Of a DNA stretch of 64,000 nucleotides, positions 53,025-63,999 are shown piece by piece; positions within the stretch are counted from its first letter, which is position 1, and every line of letters starts with the position of its first letter. The stretch comes from Pseudaquabacterium pictum (GTDB taxonomy: Bacteria; Pseudomonadota; Gammaproteobacteria; Burkholderiales; Burkholderiaceae_C), in contig NZ_BJCL01000002.1 of the NCBI RefSeq assembly GCF_005403045.1, forward strand, positions 558,001 through 622,000, in the 5' to 3' direction. Made by a program: the position numbers and the translations under genes. The notes beneath the pieces were generated by a model. The model did not search any database, was not told the DNA's origin, and saw only the letters and a list, made by a program, of their open reading frames with translations.

Positions 53025-53795
53025 TCAGCCGCGGCGCTGTGCCTCGTAGAAGCACACCGCCGCCGCCGCGGCCACGTTCAGTGACTCCTCGCCGCCGGGC
53101 TGGGGGATGCGCACCTGCAGCGCGCAGCGCGCCAGCAGGTCGGCCGACACGCCCTGCCCTTCATGGCCCAGCACCCAGGCGCAGGGCTGCGGCAGCGCGG
53201 CCTGGTGCAGCAGCTGGTCGGTGCCCAGGCTGGTGCCCACCAGCGGCACCTGCAGCGCTGCCAGGTCGTCGGGCAGCAGGCCTTCCACCAGGCGCAGGCC
53301 GAAGTGCGCGCCCATGCCGGCACGCAGCACCTTGGGCGACCACAGCGCCGCGGTGCCCTGCAGCGCCAGCACCTGGCCCACGCCGAAGGCCGCCGCGCTG
53401 CGCAGGATGCTGCCGACATTGCCGGCATCCTGCAGCCGGTCGAGCACCACGCTGGCGGCCCGCGGATCGATGGCCGGCGTGGCCGGCAGCGGCAGCAGGT
53501 AGCCGATGCGCGCGGGCGACGGCAGCGCGCTCAGGCCGTCGAACAGCGCATCGGGCACCCGCAGCACCCGCGGTGCCCACAGGGCCAGCGCACGCAGTGC
53601 CGGCTGCGCCCAGGCCGCCTGGCTGACCACCGCCTGCGCCGGCCGCTGGCCGCGCTGCTGCAGCGCGCTGCACAGGTGCTCGCCCTCCAGCCACAGCTCG
53701 CCGCTCTTGCGGTAGGCAGCCGGGTCGCGCGCCAGCTTGCGCAGCCGCTGCAGCAGCGGGTTGTCCTTCGAGGAGATGTCCAGCGGCTCGCTCAT
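53025..53795 (-). CDS. TrmH/SpoU family RNA 2'-O-methyltransferase
   Basis: A 256-residue SPOUT methyltransferase acting on tRNA or rRNA. The N-terminal substrate-binding part has [33 protein letters not shown]. The knotted catalytic domain has [35 protein letters not shown] and [23 protein letters not shown], the three SpoU motifs. The target nucleotide cannot be told from sequence. Its ATG overlaps the stop of rnhB (ATGA), so it is the last gene of the envelope block transcript. Confidence 0.9.
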   Translation of the reverse strand: MSEPLDISSKDNPLLQRLRKLARDPAAYRKSGELWLEGEHLCSALQQRGQRPAQAVVSQAAWAQPALRALALWAPRVLRVPDALFDGLSALPSPARIGYLLPLPATPAIDPRAASVVLDRLQDAGNVGSILRSAAAFGVGQVLALQGTAALWSPKVLRAGMGAHFGLRLVEGLLPDDLAALQVPLVGTSLGTDQLLHQAALPQPCAWVLGHEGQGVSADLLARCALQVRIPQPGGEESLNVAAAAAVCFYEAQRRG

Positions 53796-54427
53796 CGCTG
53801 CCCGGCCTCGATGACGGCCCGCACCGGCGCGTAGCTGCGGCGGTGGGCCGGGCAGGCGCCGTGCTGCTGCAGTGCGGCCAGATGCTCGGCCGTGGGGTAG
53901 CCCTTGTGGCCGGCGAAGTTGTAGGCCGGATGGGCGGCATGCAGCAGGTCGCACAGCCGGTCGCGGTGCACCTTGGCCAGGATGGACGCGGCCGAGATCG
54001 CCGCCACCTTGCTGTCGCCCTTGACGATGGCTTCGCCCGGCATCTTCAACACCGGCAGGCGGTTGCCATCCACCAGCACCTTGTGCGGCAGCAGGCGCAG
54101 CCCCTCCACCGCCCGGCGCATGGCCAGCATGGTGGCCTGCAGGATGTTGAGGCGGTCGATCTCCTCCACGCTGGCCTCGGCGATGCAGCAGGCCAGGGCC
54201 TTGGCGCGGATCTCGTCGAACAGCGCCTCGCGCCGGCGGGCGGTCAGCTGCTTGCTGTCGGCGAGGCCGCGGATCGGCTGCAGCTCGTCCAGGATCACCG
54301 CGGCGGCCACCACCGGGCCGGCCAGCGGGCCGCGGCCCGCCTCGTCGACGCCGGCCACCAGGCCCGGCGCGTCCCAGCGCAGGCCCAGTTGCTCGGGCTC
54401 AGCCTTGGAGGACTTGCGCGATGGCAT
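53792..54427 (-). CDS. rnhB: Ribonuclease HII
   Basis: A 211-residue RNase HII that cuts RNA in RNA-DNA hybrids and single ribonucleotides in DNA. The active-site acids are in [15 protein letters not shown] (Asp, Glu), VLVDGNRLP (Asp) and [11 protein letters not shown] (Asp). It has a ~25-residue N-terminal extension ([16 protein letters not shown]) that overlaps the end of lpxB by 29 bases. Its place after lpxB is conserved in betaproteobacteria. Confidence 0.95.
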   Translation of the reverse strand: MPSRKSSKAEPEQLGLRWDAPGLVAGVDEAGRGPLAGPVVAAAVILDELQPIRGLADSKQLTARRREALFDEIRAKALACCIAEASVEEIDRLNILQATMLAMRRAVEGLRLLPHKVLVDGNRLPVLKMPGEAIVKGDSKVAAISAASILAKVHRDRLCDLLHAAHPAYNFAGHKGYPTAEHLAALQQHGACPAHRRSYAPVRAVIEAGQR

Positions 54428-55547
54428 CGGTGGCTTTCTGCGCGGTGTTCTGGCGCAGACTGAGGTGCAGGTCGTCGAAACGCCGGACCAGCGCGGCACA
54501 GCGCGGCGCATCGTCCAGCCAGGCCAGCCCCTCCCGCGCCAGGGCGTCGGGCGTGGCGGCGTCCTGGATCAGCTCGGGCACGACGAAATCACCGCTCAGG
54601 ATGTTGGGCAGGCCGAACCAGGGCTGGTACGCCATGCGCCGCATGCGCCGCCAGTTCAGCCAGGCCAGGTGGTAGGTGATGACCATCGGCCGCTTGAACA
54701 GCGCCGCCTCCAGCGCCGCCGTGCCGCTGGCGACCAGCGTGACATCGCAGGCAGCCAGCGCGGCATGGCTCTGGCCGTCCAGCAGCTGGATGTCGGCGCC
54801 CGCGCCGTGCCGGGCCACGATCGGCGCCACCAGATCGCGCAGTCCGGGCGCCACCGGCAGCACAAAGCGCAGCCCCGGCCGGGCGCGGCGCATCAACACC
54901 GCCGCAGCCGCCAGGCGCGGCGCGATGTGGGTGATCTCGCTGCGGCGGCTGCCGGGCAGCAGGGCCACCACGGTGGCGGCCTCGGCCAGGCCCAGCGCGG
55001 TGCGTGCGGCGGCCCTGGGCACCTCCAGCTGGATGGCATCGGCCAGCGGGTGGCCGACGAAGGTGGCGGCCACGCCATGCTGCTGCAGCAGTGCCGGCTC
55101 GAACGGAAACAGGCACAGCACATGGTCGGCCGCGGCCTTCAGCTTGACAACCCGCTCGCCGCGCCAGGCCCAGATCGACGGGCAGACGAAGTGGATGGTC
55201 TTGAGCCCGCCGGCGCGCAGCCGCGTCTCCAGACCGAAGTTGAAATCGGGCGCGTCGATGCCGATGAAGGCGGCCGGCCGCTCGGCCAGCAGCCGGTCGC
55301 CCAGCTGGCGGCGGATGCGCAGCAGCTCGGGCAGGCGCTGGAGGGCATCGACATAGCCGAAGACGCTGAGCCGCTCCTGCGGCCACCAGGAGGCGCAGCC
55401 CTGGGCCTGCATGCGCGGCCCGGCAATGCCGCCGGCCTGCAGCTGTGGCCAGCGCTGCCGCAGGCCGGCCAGCAGCAGGCCGCCAAGCAGGTCGCCCGAG
55501 GCCTCGCCGGCCACCAGCGCGAGGCGGGGCCCCGTCGTCACTGCCAT
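54399..55547 (-). CDS. lpxB: Lipid-A-disaccharide synthase
   Basis: A 382-residue GT-B glycosyltransferase joining UDP-diacylglucosamine and lipid X to make the lipid A disaccharide, at the inner membrane. Marks are [43 protein letters not shown]-type (here [14 protein letters not shown]), [15 protein letters not shown] and [20 protein letters not shown]. It follows lpxA by ten bases. Confidence 0.96.
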   Translation of the reverse strand: MAVTTGPRLALVAGEASGDLLGGLLLAGLRQRWPQLQAGGIAGPRMQAQGCASWWPQERLSVFGYVDALQRLPELLRIRRQLGDRLLAERPAAFIGIDAPDFNFGLETRLRAGGLKTIHFVCPSIWAWRGERVVKLKAAADHVLCLFPFEPALLQQHGVAATFVGHPLADAIQLEVPRAAARTALGLAEAATVVALLPGSRRSEITHIAPRLAAAAVLMRRARPGLRFVLPVAPGLRDLVAPIVARHGAGADIQLLDGQSHAALAACDVTLVASGTAALEAALFKRPMVITYHLAWLNWRRMRRMAYQPWFGLPNILSGDFVVPELIQDAATPDALAREGLAWLDDAPRCAALVRRFDDLHLSLRQNTAQKATDAIAQVLQG

Positions 55548-55557
55548 CGGTCGGCGG

Positions 55558-56343
55558 TCAGCGCACCAGGCCGCGCTTGCCGCTGTGGGCCAGGAAGTCG
55601 AGCATCAGCGCGATGTCGGCATCGGCACCTTGCCCGCGCAGGGCCTGGATCTCGCTGCAGGCCTGCTCCAGCGGCAGGGACGCGCGGAAGAGCAGCTTCT
55701 GCATCTTGCGGATCACCGCGATGCGCTCGGCGCTGAAATCGCGGCGCTTCAGGCCCACCAGGTTGACGGCCCGCGTGGCCAGCGGGCTGCCGTCCACCGT
55801 CATGAACGGCGCCACGTCCTGCGACACATGGCCCTGGAAGCCGACCATCGCATGGGCGCCGACCCGCACGAACTGGTGCACGCCGGTCGCGCCGCCCAGC
55901 ACCGCCCAGTCACCGATGTGCACATGGCCGGCCAGCATCACGTTGTTGGCCAGGATGGTGTGGCTGCCCAGCCGCACATCGTGCGCCACATGCACGCAGG
56001 CCATGATCCAGTTGTCGCTGCCGATCCGGGTGACGCCGTCTTCCTTGAAGGTGCCGGTGTTGAAGGTGCAGAACTCGCGGATGGTGTTGCGGTCGCCGAT
56101 CTCCAGCGCGGTGACCTCGCCGTTGTGGCTGATGTCCTGCGGCAGGGCGCCGATCGAACTGGACGGGAAGAACTTGTTGTCGCAGCCGATGGTGGTGCGG
56201 CCGTCGATCACCACGTGGGCGCCGACCACGGTGCGCGCGCCGATGCGCACCTGCGGGCCGATGATGGCGTAGGGGCCGACTTCGACATCCTCGGCCAGCT
56301 CGGCCTGCGGATCGACAAGGGCGGTGGCGTGGATGCGCGTCAT
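55558..56343 (-). CDS. lpxA: UDP-N-acetylglucosamine acyltransferase
   Basis: A 261-residue left-handed beta-helix enzyme catalysing the first step of lipid A synthesis. Hexapeptide repeats are visible ([19 protein letters not shown]). The catalytic His is in [20 protein letters not shown]. The C-terminal helices close the trimer. It follows fabZ by 13 bases. Acyl chain preference was not judged. Confidence 0.96.
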   Translation of the reverse strand: MTRIHATALVDPQAELAEDVEVGPYAIIGPQVRIGARTVVGAHVVIDGRTTIGCDNKFFPSSSIGALPQDISHNGEVTALEIGDRNTIREFCTFNTGTFKEDGVTRIGSDNWIMACVHVAHDVRLGSHTILANNVMLAGHVHIGDWAVLGGATGVHQFVRVGAHAMVGFQGHVSQDVAPFMTVDGSPLATRAVNLVGLKRRDFSAERIAVIRKMQKLLFRASLPLEQACSEIQALRGQGADADIALMLDFLAHSGKRGLVR

Positions 56344-56356
56344 GCCAGGCGCCCGC

Positions 56357-56809
56357 TCACGACACCTTGCGCATGGTGCACATCAGCTCGGCTTCCACGG
56401 CCGTCTCGCCATCGACACTGGCGCGGGTCTTGTACTTGTAGATGCCGCCGCGGGCGCGGTCGATGGTGGCTTCCAGGATCAGCTGGTCGCCCGGCTCGAC
56501 CACCCGCTTGAAGCGGGCGCCGTCGATGCCGACGAAGTACACCACCGTGTCCGCATCCGGCTCCTGGCCCATCGATTCGAACGACAGCAGCGCGGCCGTC
56601 TGCGCCAGGGCCTCCAGCATCAGCACGCCGGGCATCACCGGGCGGTGCGGGAAGTGGCCGGTGAAGAACGGCTCGTTGATGGTGACGTTCTTCAGCGCCT
56701 TGATGCGCTGGTTCTTCTCGATCTCCAGCACGCGGTCGACCAGCAGGATCGGGTAGCGGTGCGGCAGCAGCTTCAGGATGCGGTGGATGTCGAGCACGGG
56801 GGCGGTCAT
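56357..56809 (-). CDS. fabZ: 3-hydroxyacyl-[acyl-carrier-protein] dehydratase FabZ
   Basis: A 150-residue hot-dog-fold dehydratase of fatty acid elongation. The catalytic His is in [21 protein letters not shown], and the partner Glu is in the same segment. [18 protein letters not shown] is the N-terminal signature. Its ATG overlaps the lpxD stop (ATGA), so they are coupled; it competes with lipid A synthesis for 3-hydroxyacyl-ACP, which explains the shared operon. Confidence 0.96.
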   Translation of the reverse strand: MTAPVLDIHRILKLLPHRYPILLVDRVLEIEKNQRIKALKNVTINEPFFTGHFPHRPVMPGVLMLEALAQTAALLSFESMGQEPDADTVVYFVGIDGARFKRVVEPGDQLILEATIDRARGGIYKYKTRASVDGETAVEAELMCTMRKVS

Positions 56810-57837
56810 GGTCTTGTCTTCTCCAGCGCCCGGATGCGGTCGCGCAAGGTGTGCAGCTGCCGCAGCGTGGCGGCATTCTTCTCCCATGACGCATTGTCAT
56901 CGAAGGGAAACAGGCCGCTGTACTGGCCCGGCTTCAGGATGGAACGGGTGACCACCGTGGCGGCGGTGATGTGCACATGGTCCACCAGCTCCAGGTGGCC
57001 CAGGATGATGGCGCCGCCGCCGGCGGTGCAGTGGCGGCCGATCTTCGCGCTGCCGGCGATGCCGACGCAGCCGGCCATCGCACTGTGGGCGCCGATGTGC
57101 ACGTTGTGGCCGACCTGGATCAGGTTGTCGAGCTTGACGCCGTCGTCCAGCACGGTGTCGTCGAGCGCACCGCGGTCGATGCAGGTGTTGGCGCCGATCT
57201 CGACATCGTCGCCGATGCGCACCGCACCCAGCTGCTCGATCTTGACCCAGGTGCCTTGGCTGGGCGCAAAGCCGAAGCCGTCGGCACCGACGACCACGCC
57301 GCTGTGCAGGATGCCGCGGGCGCCCAGCACGCAGGCATCGCCCACGGTGACACGTGGCGCCAGGCGCGTGCCCTCGCCGATGGCGGCGCCGGCGCCGATG
57401 TGGCCGTGCGTGCCGACCACCACCCCCGCGCCGATGCGTGCGCTGGCGCCCACATAGGCCAGCGCGCCGATGGTGGCGGTGGGGTGGATCAACGCGCCGG
57501 GCTCCACCACGGCGCTGGGGTGCACCCCCGGCACGGCAGCCGGCCGGGTGCGTGCCGCCCACCACTGGGTGAGCCGGGCAAAGTACAGGTAGGGGTCGGG
57601 CGTGACGATGGCCGCACCGCGGGCCAGTACCAGGTCCTGCTGGGCCGGCGCCACCACCACGCAGCCGGCGGCCGAGGCGGCCAGCTTGGCCGCATAGCGG
57701 GGGTTGGCCAGGAAGCTCAGGCTGCTGGCGTCGGCCGATTCCAGCGGCGCCAGCCGCGTGATCGCCAGATCACCGTCACCGTGCAGCACACCGCCCAGGG
57801 CGGCCACCACATCGGCGAGCCGCACGGGGGTGGGCAC
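56806..57837 (-). CDS. lpxD: UDP-3-O-(3-hydroxyacyl)glucosamine N-acyltransferase
   Basis: A 343-residue LpxD adding the second acyl chain in lipid A synthesis. The N-terminal uridine-binding domain ([23 protein letters not shown]) precedes the hexapeptide beta-helix ([20 protein letters not shown]...). The catalytic His is in [19 protein letters not shown]. The C-terminal helix ([21 protein letters not shown]) contacts the acyl carrier protein. It follows skp by 14 bases. Confidence 0.96.
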   Translation of the reverse strand: MPTPVRLADVVAALGGVLHGDGDLAITRLAPLESADASSLSFLANPRYAAKLAASAAGCVVVAPAQQDLVLARGAAIVTPDPYLYFARLTQWWAARTRPAAVPGVHPSAVVEPGALIHPTATIGALAYVGASARIGAGVVVGTHGHIGAGAAIGEGTRLAPRVTVGDACVLGARGILHSGVVVGADGFGFAPSQGTWVKIEQLGAVRIGDDVEIGANTCIDRGALDDTVLDDGVKLDNLIQVGHNVHIGAHSAMAGCVGIAGSAKIGRHCTAGGGAIILGHLELVDHVHITAATVVTRSILKPGQYSGLFPFDDNASWEKNAATLRQLHTLRDRIRALEKTRP

Positions 57838-57851
57838 GGGATGCGGACCGC

Positions 57852-58388
57852 TTACTTGCCGCCGGCGTTCAGGGCCTTGATCACCTTCTCGGTGATGTCG
57901 ACCCGGGGCCCGGCGAAGACCACGTCCTGCAGGATCAGGTCGTACTTCTCGGTCTCGAAGATCTGCTTGATGACCTTGTTGGCCCGCTCGACGATGCCGG
58001 CGGTCTCTTCATTGCGGCGCTGGTTCAGGTCTTCCTGGAACTCGCGGCGCTTGCGCTGCAGATCGCGGTCCTGCTCGACCAGCTCGCGCTGGCGGCGGTT
58101 GCGCTCGCTCTCGGGCAGCGTGGGGGCGTCTTTCTCCAGCTTGTCGGCGGCGGCCTTGAGCTTGGCGCCCTGGTCGTTCAGGTCCTTGTCGCGCTTGCTG
58201 AAGTCGGCTTCCATGCGGGCCAGGGCGGCCTTGGCGGGAGCGGCCTCGCGCAGCACCCGCTCGCTGTTGACGTAGCCGATCTTGAGCTCTTGCGCCAACG
58301 AGGTGCCTGCCGCCAGCAAGGCCGACAGGCCGATCAGGCTGGAGGCAACCGCTGATTTGGCCAGGGACTTCAAAGACATCGTGATCAT
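57852..58388 (-). CDS. skp: OmpH/Skp family periplasmic chaperone
   Basis: A 178-residue chaperone that holds unfolded outer-membrane proteins in the periplasm. A signal peptide ([19 protein letters not shown]) precedes [20 protein letters not shown] and a long charged coiled-coil ([20 protein letters not shown] through [20 protein letters not shown]) that forms the tentacles. The start may be Met1 (overlapping the bamA stop as TGATG) or Met4. Between bamA and lpxD as in most proteobacteria. Confidence 0.94.
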   Translation of the reverse strand: MITMSLKSLAKSAVASSLIGLSALLAAGTSLAQELKIGYVNSERVLREAAPAKAALARMEADFSKRDKDLNDQGAKLKAAADKLEKDAPTLPESERNRRQRELVEQDRDLQRKRREFQEDLNQRRNEETAGIVERANKVIKQIFETEKYDLILQDVVFAGPRVDITEKVIKALNAGGK

Positions 58389-60691
58389 CAGAACGCAGTC
58401 CCGATCTGGAATTGAAAACGCTGGATTCTATCCGTGGGCTGCTTCTTCAACGGCACCCCCCAGCTGAGCTTCAGCGGGCCCACCGGCGAGATCCACGACA
58501 GGCCCAGGCCGGCCGAGGCGCGGATGCTGGCACCGGTGATCTTCTCGCCCTCGCGCCAGACATTGCCGGCATCGGCAAAGGCGAAGATGCGCAGCGACTT
58601 GTCGTTGCCGGTGCCGGGCACCGGGAAGTACAGCTCGCTGTTGAGGTTGATCTTGCGCGCGCCACCGATGTAGGCGCCGGTCGGGTCGATCACACCCAGC
58701 GAGTTCTGCTCGAACACCCGCACCGAGCCCAGGCCGCCACCGTAGAAGTTCTTGAACACCGGATACGGCCGGCTGCCCTGGCCGATGCCCCAGCCGACTT
58801 CGCCGTTCAGGCCCAGGGTGAGCTTCTGCCACAGCGGGAAGAACTGCTGGTACTGGCCATTGAGGCGGACGAAGCGCACATCACCGGCGATGCTCCACTC
58901 GACGTTGACGCGCTGGTACCGGCCCGCGGTGGGGCTGATCGCGCTGTCACGCTGGTCACGCGCCCAGCCCAGGGTCAGCGGCAGCGAGGTGGAGTTGGCA
59001 CCGTACAGCCGGCGGTAGTTGAAGTACTGCGCCGGGATGCCCGAGCTGGCGCCGATGTTGGTCTGCTCGATGCCGATGCCGAAGAACACCGTGTCGTACT
59101 CGGAGAACGGCACGCCGAAGCGGATGGCACCGCCCGGGTTGGCGATCTGGTACTGGTCGCCCAGGCTGTTGAACGGCCGCGAGGTGCGGTAGTACAGGTC
59201 GATGCCGCGCGAGATGCCGTCCACCGTGAAGTACGGGTCGACGGTGGAGAACACCAGGCTGCGGCCGGTCTTGCTGGTGTTGACCTCCAGCCCCAGGTAG
59301 TTGCCCGAGCCGAACACGTTCTCCTGCTTGACCGAGGCGCTCAGCGCCAGCCGGTCGGCGCTGGAGAAGCTGACGCCCAGCTGCAGGTTGCCGGTGGGCC
59401 GCTCGGTGACGTTGACGGTGAGGTCGACCTGGTCGGCGGTGCCGGCCACTTCGTTCTCGTTGACCTCCACCTCCTTGAAGTAGCCCAGGCGGTCGACCCG
59501 CTCGCGCGACATCTTGATGCGCTCGCCGTCGTACCAGCTGGACTCGAGCTGGCGGAACTCCCGCCGCACCACCTCGTCGCGGGTGCGGGTGTTGCCGGCC
59601 ACATCGATGCGGCGCACGTACACCCGGCGCTGCGGATCGGCCGCCAGCACCACGCCCACCGTGCCGTTGGCACGGTCGATCTCGGTGCGGGCCTCGACCC
59701 GGGCAAACGCATAGCCGAAGTTGCCGAAGCGGTCGGTGAAGGCCTTGGTGGTGGCGGTGACGGCGGCGGCGCGGTATGGCTCGCCGGCGCGGATGCCGAT
59801 CAACTGCTTGAACTCCTCGTCCTTGCCCAGGTACTCGCCTTCCAGGCGCACGCCGGTCACGGTGTAGGGCTGGCCTTCCTTGACCGTGATGGTCAGGCTG
59901 ATGTCCTGCTTGTCGGGCGAGATGGTGACCTGGGCGTTCTCGACGTTGAACTCGAGGTAGCCGCGGTTCAGGTAGTAGGCGCGCAGGTTGTCCAGGTCGG
60001 CATTGAGCTTGGCGCGCGAGTAGCGGTCGTTCTTGGTGTACCAGGTCAGCCAGCCGCTGGTGGTCAGGTCCATCAGGCCGGTCAGCTCGCTTTCCTTGAA
60101 GACCTTGGCGCCGACGATGCGGATCTCCTTGATCTTGGCGGCATCGCCTTCGGTCATCGTGAAGCTGACGTTGACGCGGTTGCGCTCGGTCGGCGTGATG
60201 GTGGTGACCACCTCGGCGCCGTAGAGGCTGCGCGACAGGTACTGGCGCTTGATCTCCTGCTCGGCGCGGTCGATGAGGGCGCGGTCGAAGGGCAGGCCCT
60301 CGCCGATGCCGCTGTCCTTGAGCGACTTGACCAGCACGTCCTTGTCGAATTCCTTCAGGCCGACGAAGGTGACGGTCTCGATGACCGGGCGCTCCTCGAC
60401 GATCAGCACCGCGATGCGGCCCTCGATCTCGATGCGCACATCCTTGAACAGCCCGGTGGCGAACAGCGCGCGCAGCGCGGCGGCGCCCTTGTCGTCGCTG
60501 TAGGTGTCGCCCACGCGGAACGGCAAGGCCGCGAACACGGTGCCGGGGTCGGTGCGCTGCAGGCCTTCGACACGGATGTCCTGCAGCACGAAGGGCTCGA
60601 TCGCCTGGACTGCGGGGGCGGCCAGCGCGGCGGCGATGGCCACCACGGCCATGGCAGGGCGGAACAGGCGATGGGGGGGCAGGGGAAGCAT
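58388..60691 (-). CDS. bamA: Outer membrane protein assembly factor BamA
   Basis: A 767-residue Omp85 protein that inserts beta-barrels into the outer membrane. A signal peptide (MAVVAIAAALAAPAVQA) is followed by five POTRA domains (about 25-425; for example FVLQDIRVEGLQRTDPGTVF and FKVEVNENEV-type strands) and a 16-strand barrel ending in Phe (FQFQIGTAF). The loop-6 motif, usually VRGF or VRGY, reads V-R-V-F (residues 657-660) in GGLGSVRVFEQNSLG. Start at MLPLPPHRLF chosen because it leads into the signal peptide. Confidence 0.96.
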   Translation of the reverse strand: MLPLPPHRLFRPAMAVVAIAAALAAPAVQAIEPFVLQDIRVEGLQRTDPGTVFAALPFRVGDTYSDDKGAAALRALFATGLFKDVRIEIEGRIAVLIVEERPVIETVTFVGLKEFDKDVLVKSLKDSGIGEGLPFDRALIDRAEQEIKRQYLSRSLYGAEVVTTITPTERNRVNVSFTMTEGDAAKIKEIRIVGAKVFKESELTGLMDLTTSGWLTWYTKNDRYSRAKLNADLDNLRAYYLNRGYLEFNVENAQVTISPDKQDISLTITVKEGQPYTVTGVRLEGEYLGKDEEFKQLIGIRAGEPYRAAAVTATTKAFTDRFGNFGYAFARVEARTEIDRANGTVGVVLAADPQRRVYVRRIDVAGNTRTRDEVVRREFRQLESSWYDGERIKMSRERVDRLGYFKEVEVNENEVAGTADQVDLTVNVTERPTGNLQLGVSFSSADRLALSASVKQENVFGSGNYLGLEVNTSKTGRSLVFSTVDPYFTVDGISRGIDLYYRTSRPFNSLGDQYQIANPGGAIRFGVPFSEYDTVFFGIGIEQTNIGASSGIPAQYFNYRRLYGANSTSLPLTLGWARDQRDSAISPTAGRYQRVNVEWSIAGDVRFVRLNGQYQQFFPLWQKLTLGLNGEVGWGIGQGSRPYPVFKNFYGGGLGSVRVFEQNSLGVIDPTGAYIGGARKINLNSELYFPVPGTGNDKSLRIFAFADAGNVWREGEKITGASIRASAGLGLSWISPVGPLKLSWGVPLKKQPTDRIQRFQFQIGTAF

Positions 60692-60704
60692 CGGGAATGG
60701 GCGG

Positions 60705-62075
60705 TCAGTGCAGGCCCAGCAAGCGGGCGACATCGTTGAAGAGGGCCACCGACATCATCATCAGCAGCACGGCGACGCCGCCGCGCTGCAGGCGCGCCAG
60801 CCAGGTCTCGGACACGGGGCGCCCGGTCAGGGCCTCGAAAATGTAATACATGAGGTGGCCACCATCGAGCATGGGCAGGGGCAGCAGGTTCAGCACCCCC
60901 AGGCTGACGCTGACCAGGGCCAGGAAGCCCAGGTAGTAGGCCAGGCCCTGCTGCACCGACTGGCCGGCCACGTCGGCAATCGTCAGCGGGCCGCTCAGGT
61001 TCTTCAGCGAGGCCTCGCCGATCAGCATGCGGCCGATCATGCGCAGCGTGAGTGCCGAGACCTCCCAGGTGCGCTGGGCTCCCTGCACCAGGCCGTCGAT
61101 CGGGCCCAGCTGCACGGTGACCAGCGCGGCCGGTGCGCCGATGAAGGCATCCACCCGCCCCAGCGTGCGCTCGCCATCGCGCACCGCACGCGGCGTGATG
61201 TCCAGCGTGCTGACCTGGCCGCCGCGCTCGATCTGCCAGACCATGGGCCGGCCTTCGCTGCCCTGCACCGCGGCGCGGATGCGCTCGCGCAGCGACTGGG
61301 CGTCGGCCACTGCCGCACCGTCCACACGCAGCACCCGGTCGCCCTGGCGCAGCCCGGCGGCGGCGGCCGGGCCACCGGCCTTGACCTCGCCCATCACCGG
61401 CTCGCTGTAGGCGCCGCCCAGGCCCACCCGCTTGACCAGGTCGGCATCCATCTCCTGCGCGCCCAGTTCGTCCAGACCCAGGCGCACCTGGCGGGCGCCG
61501 CGGCCGGCGGCGTCGCTGACCTGCAGCTGCAGCGGCTGGCCGATCATCAGCGCCTGGGTGACATGCCAGCGCAGATCGTTCAGCGAGCGCACATCCTCCC
61601 ACTCGCCGTCGGCGTTCTGGCGCGCCTGCACCCAGTCGCCGGCGCGCAGGCCGGCGCGTTCGGCAATGCTGCCGGCCACCGGCGCACCGAGCACCGCCTT
61701 GGGCTCCTCGACGCCGATCCAGTGCGAGCTGGCATACAGCAGCACCGCCAGCACCAGGTTGGCCAGCGGGCCGGCCAGCACGATGGCCGCGCGCTGCTTC
61801 AGCGGCTTGCGGTTGAAGGCCATGTGCTGCTCATGCGGCGCCACCGGGCCTTCGCGTTCATCGAGCATGCGCACATAGCCGCCCAGCGGCAGCGCCGACA
61901 GCACGAACTCGGTGTGGTTGGGCGAGGTCTGCCGCCGCCACAGCACCTGGCCGAAACCGACCGAAAAGCGCAGCACCTTGACGCCGCAGGCCACGGCCAC
62001 CCGGTAGTGGCCGTACTCGTGCACGACGATCAGCACGCCCAGGGTCAGCAGGAAGGCCAGCACGGTGGTGATCAT
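60705..62075 (-). CDS. rseP: RIP metalloprotease RseP
   Basis: A 456-residue site-2 intramembrane protease that cleaves anti-sigma-E inside the membrane and also removes signal peptide remnants. The zinc motif HEYGH is at residues 19-23 in the first helix. Two PDZ-like domains lie in the periplasmic loop (residues ~110-300; [13 protein letters not shown] and [15 protein letters not shown]). The C-terminal [11 protein letters not shown] carries the third zinc ligand Asp. It overlaps dxr by four bases. Confidence 0.95.
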   Translation of the reverse strand: MITTVLAFLLTLGVLIVVHEYGHYRVAVACGVKVLRFSVGFGQVLWRRQTSPNHTEFVLSALPLGGYVRMLDEREGPVAPHEQHMAFNRKPLKQRAAIVLAGPLANLVLAVLLYASSHWIGVEEPKAVLGAPVAGSIAERAGLRAGDWVQARQNADGEWEDVRSLNDLRWHVTQALMIGQPLQLQVSDAAGRGARQVRLGLDELGAQEMDADLVKRVGLGGAYSEPVMGEVKAGGPAAAAGLRQGDRVLRVDGAAVADAQSLRERIRAAVQGSEGRPMVWQIERGGQVSTLDITPRAVRDGERTLGRVDAFIGAPAALVTVQLGPIDGLVQGAQRTWEVSALTLRMIGRMLIGEASLKNLSGPLTIADVAGQSVQQGLAYYLGFLALVSVSLGVLNLLPLPMLDGGHLMYYIFEALTGRPVSETWLARLQRGGVAVLLMMMSVALFNDVARLLGLH

Positions 62076-63256
62076 CGGGTCAGCTCCTCGGCGTGGGCCT
62101 GGGCATGGCGGCGGGCGCGCTGGTCAAGGGCCAGCAGGTCGTCCAGCGAAGCGGCATCGGCCGGCGTGGGCAGCAGGCCGGCCACGGCCTCGGCATTGAT
62201 GCGGTGGATGTCGGTGAAGCGCACCCGGCCGGCCAGAAAGGCAGCCACCGCCACTTCGTTGGCTGCATTGAGCACCGTGGTGCTGCCCTCGGGCGCGGCC
62301 AGCGCGTCGTAGGCCAGGCCCAGGCCGGGGAAGCGCCCATGGTCGGCCGGCTCGAAGGTCAGCGGCTTGCACGTCAGGAAGTCCAGCGCGTCGGCGCCCG
62401 AGGCGGCGCGGCCCGGCCATTCCAGGCCGACGCTGATCGGCACCTTCATGTCGGGCGTGCCGAGCTGGGCCAGCACGCTGTTGTCGCGGCAGACCACCAT
62501 CGAATGGATGATGCTCTGTGGGTGCAGCACCACCCGCACCTGGGCGGGCGCCAGGTCGAACAGCCAGCGCGCTTCGATCACCTCGAGCGCCTTGTTCATC
62601 ATCGTGGCCGAATCCACCGAGATCTTGCGGCCCATCACCCAGTTGGGATGGGCGCAGGCCTCATCCGGCGTGACGGTGTGCAGCGTGGCCGGGTCGCGGG
62701 TGCGGAACGGCCCGCCGGAGGCGGTGAGCACGATGTGGTCGATGCGGTCAGCCCAGGTGCCACGGTCTTCGGGCAGGCACTGGAAGATGGCGGAGTGCTC
62801 GCTGTCGATGGGCAGCAGCAGCGCCCCGCCCTGCTGCACCGCCTGCATGAACAGCCGGCCGCCGACGACCAGCGCCTCCTTGTTGGCCAGCATCAGCCGC
62901 TTGCCGGCGCGCGCTGCGGCCAGGCAGGCCGGCAGGCCGGCGGCGCCGACGATGGCCGCCATCACGCTGTCGACCTCGGGGTGGGCGGCCAGGTCGCACA
63001 GCGCCTGCGCACCGTGCAGCACCTCGGTGGCCACACCGGCGGCCTGCAACTGGGTGCGCAAGGCAGCGGCCTGGGCCGGCGTGCCCACGGCGGCAAAGCG
63101 CGGCCGCCACTGCAGGCACAGCGCGGCCAGCGCATCCACCTTCTGGAAGGCGGTGAGGGCAAACACCTCGTAGCGGCCGGGATGCAGCGCGATCACGTCC
63201 AGCGTGCTGCCGCCCACCGAACCGGTGGCGCCGAGGATGCACACGCGTTGAACCAT
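62072..63256 (-). CDS. dxr: 1-deoxy-D-xylulose-5-phosphate reductoisomerase
   Basis: A 394-residue enzyme making 2-C-methylerythritol 4-phosphate, the committed step of the MEP isoprenoid pathway. NADPH binding is shown by [18 protein letters not shown]. Metal and substrate sites are in [24 protein letters not shown] and [21 protein letters not shown]. The start MVQRVCILG is fixed by the nucleotide-binding strand. It follows cdsA by 11 bases and overlaps rseP. Confidence 0.96.
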   Translation of the reverse strand: MVQRVCILGATGSVGGSTLDVIALHPGRYEVFALTAFQKVDALAALCLQWRPRFAAVGTPAQAAALRTQLQAAGVATEVLHGAQALCDLAAHPEVDSVMAAIVGAAGLPACLAAARAGKRLMLANKEALVVGGRLFMQAVQQGGALLLPIDSEHSAIFQCLPEDRGTWADRIDHIVLTASGGPFRTRDPATLHTVTPDEACAHPNWVMGRKISVDSATMMNKALEVIEARWLFDLAPAQVRVVLHPQSIIHSMVVCRDNSVLAQLGTPDMKVPISVGLEWPGRAASGADALDFLTCKPLTFEPADHGRFPGLGLAYDALAAPEGSTTVLNAANEVAVAAFLAGRVRFTDIHRINAEAVAGLLPTPADAASLDDLLALDQRARRHAQAHAEELTR

Positions 63257-63267
63257 CGAAGAAGCTT

Positions 63268-63999
63268 TCACCAGAGCGGTTTGAGACTGATCAGCGCCAG
63301 GGCGGCGGGCAGCACCGGCAGCAGCGCGTCGACCCGGTCGAGCACGCCGCCATGACCGGGCAGCAGCGCGCTGGAATCCTTGGCGCCGGCGGCACGCTTG
63401 ACCAGCGATTCGAACAGATCGCCGACCACGCTCAACGCCGTCAACAGTAAAGCTGCCAGCAACAAGCCGCCCCAGCCGAGGGTCTGCTGCAGCAGCTTGA
63501 AGACGCTGGCCGAGCCCAGCTCGAACTGCGATTCCAGCGCGATCCAGGCCAGCGCCAGCAGCAGCACGCCGGCCACGCCGCCGTACACGCCCTCCCAGCT
63601 CTTGCCCGGGCTGATGGTGGGCGCCAGCTTGTTGCGACCGAAGGCACGGCCGCAGAAGTAGGCGGAAATGTCGGCCGCCCACACCACGCACAGCACCGAC
63701 AGCAGGAAGTTGATGCCGATGGTGCGGGCCTGGGCCAGCGCCAGCCAGGCCAGCCACAGCAGGCCCAGGCCCAGCGCCCAGCGCAGCAGCGGCGGCCACT
63801 TGGGCCAGCCGGCCGGGCCGGCACGCAGCACCAGCGCGCCACCGACGATCCAGGCCAGCGTGCCGGCATTCCACAGCCCGCCGGCCTGGCCCATCGCCGG
63901 CAGCCGCAGCAGGCTGGCGCCGCACAGCACGGCCAGCAGCGCGCCGCTGGCCAGCGCCGGCACGGCCGTGGTGGCGCCGTTGAGCCGCGCCCATTCCCA
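63268..63999 (-). CDS. cdsA: Phosphatidate cytidylyltransferase (5' end outside window)
   Basis: The C-terminal ~243 residues of CdsA, which makes CDP-diacylglycerol for phospholipid synthesis. The visible part starts in the conserved WEWARLNG and runs through several membrane helices. The family signature is [38 protein letters not shown], with SVVGDL and GHGGVLDR as key blocks. The frame is open at the right edge, so the start lies beyond the window. First visible gene of the cdsA-dxr-rseP-bamA block. Confidence 0.93.
   Translation of the reverse strand, partial: WEWARLNGATTAVPALASGALLAVLCGASLLRLPAMGQAGGLWNAGTLAWIVGGALVLRAGPAGWPKWPPLLRWALGLGLLWLAWLALAQARTIGINFLLSVLCVVWAADISAYFCGRAFGRNKLAPTISPGKSWEGVYGGVAGVLLLALAWIALESQFELGSASVFKLLQQTLGWGGLLLAALLLTALSVVGDLFESLVKRAAGAKDSSALLPGHGGVLDRVDALLPVLPAALALISLKPLW

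Noticed and set aside
62072-63994. Apparent dxr protein with a ~240-residue N-terminal extension
   Set aside because: The extension is the out-of-frame reading of cdsA on the same strand; cdsA in its own frame is a clear match and dxr starts at its nucleotide-binding strand.
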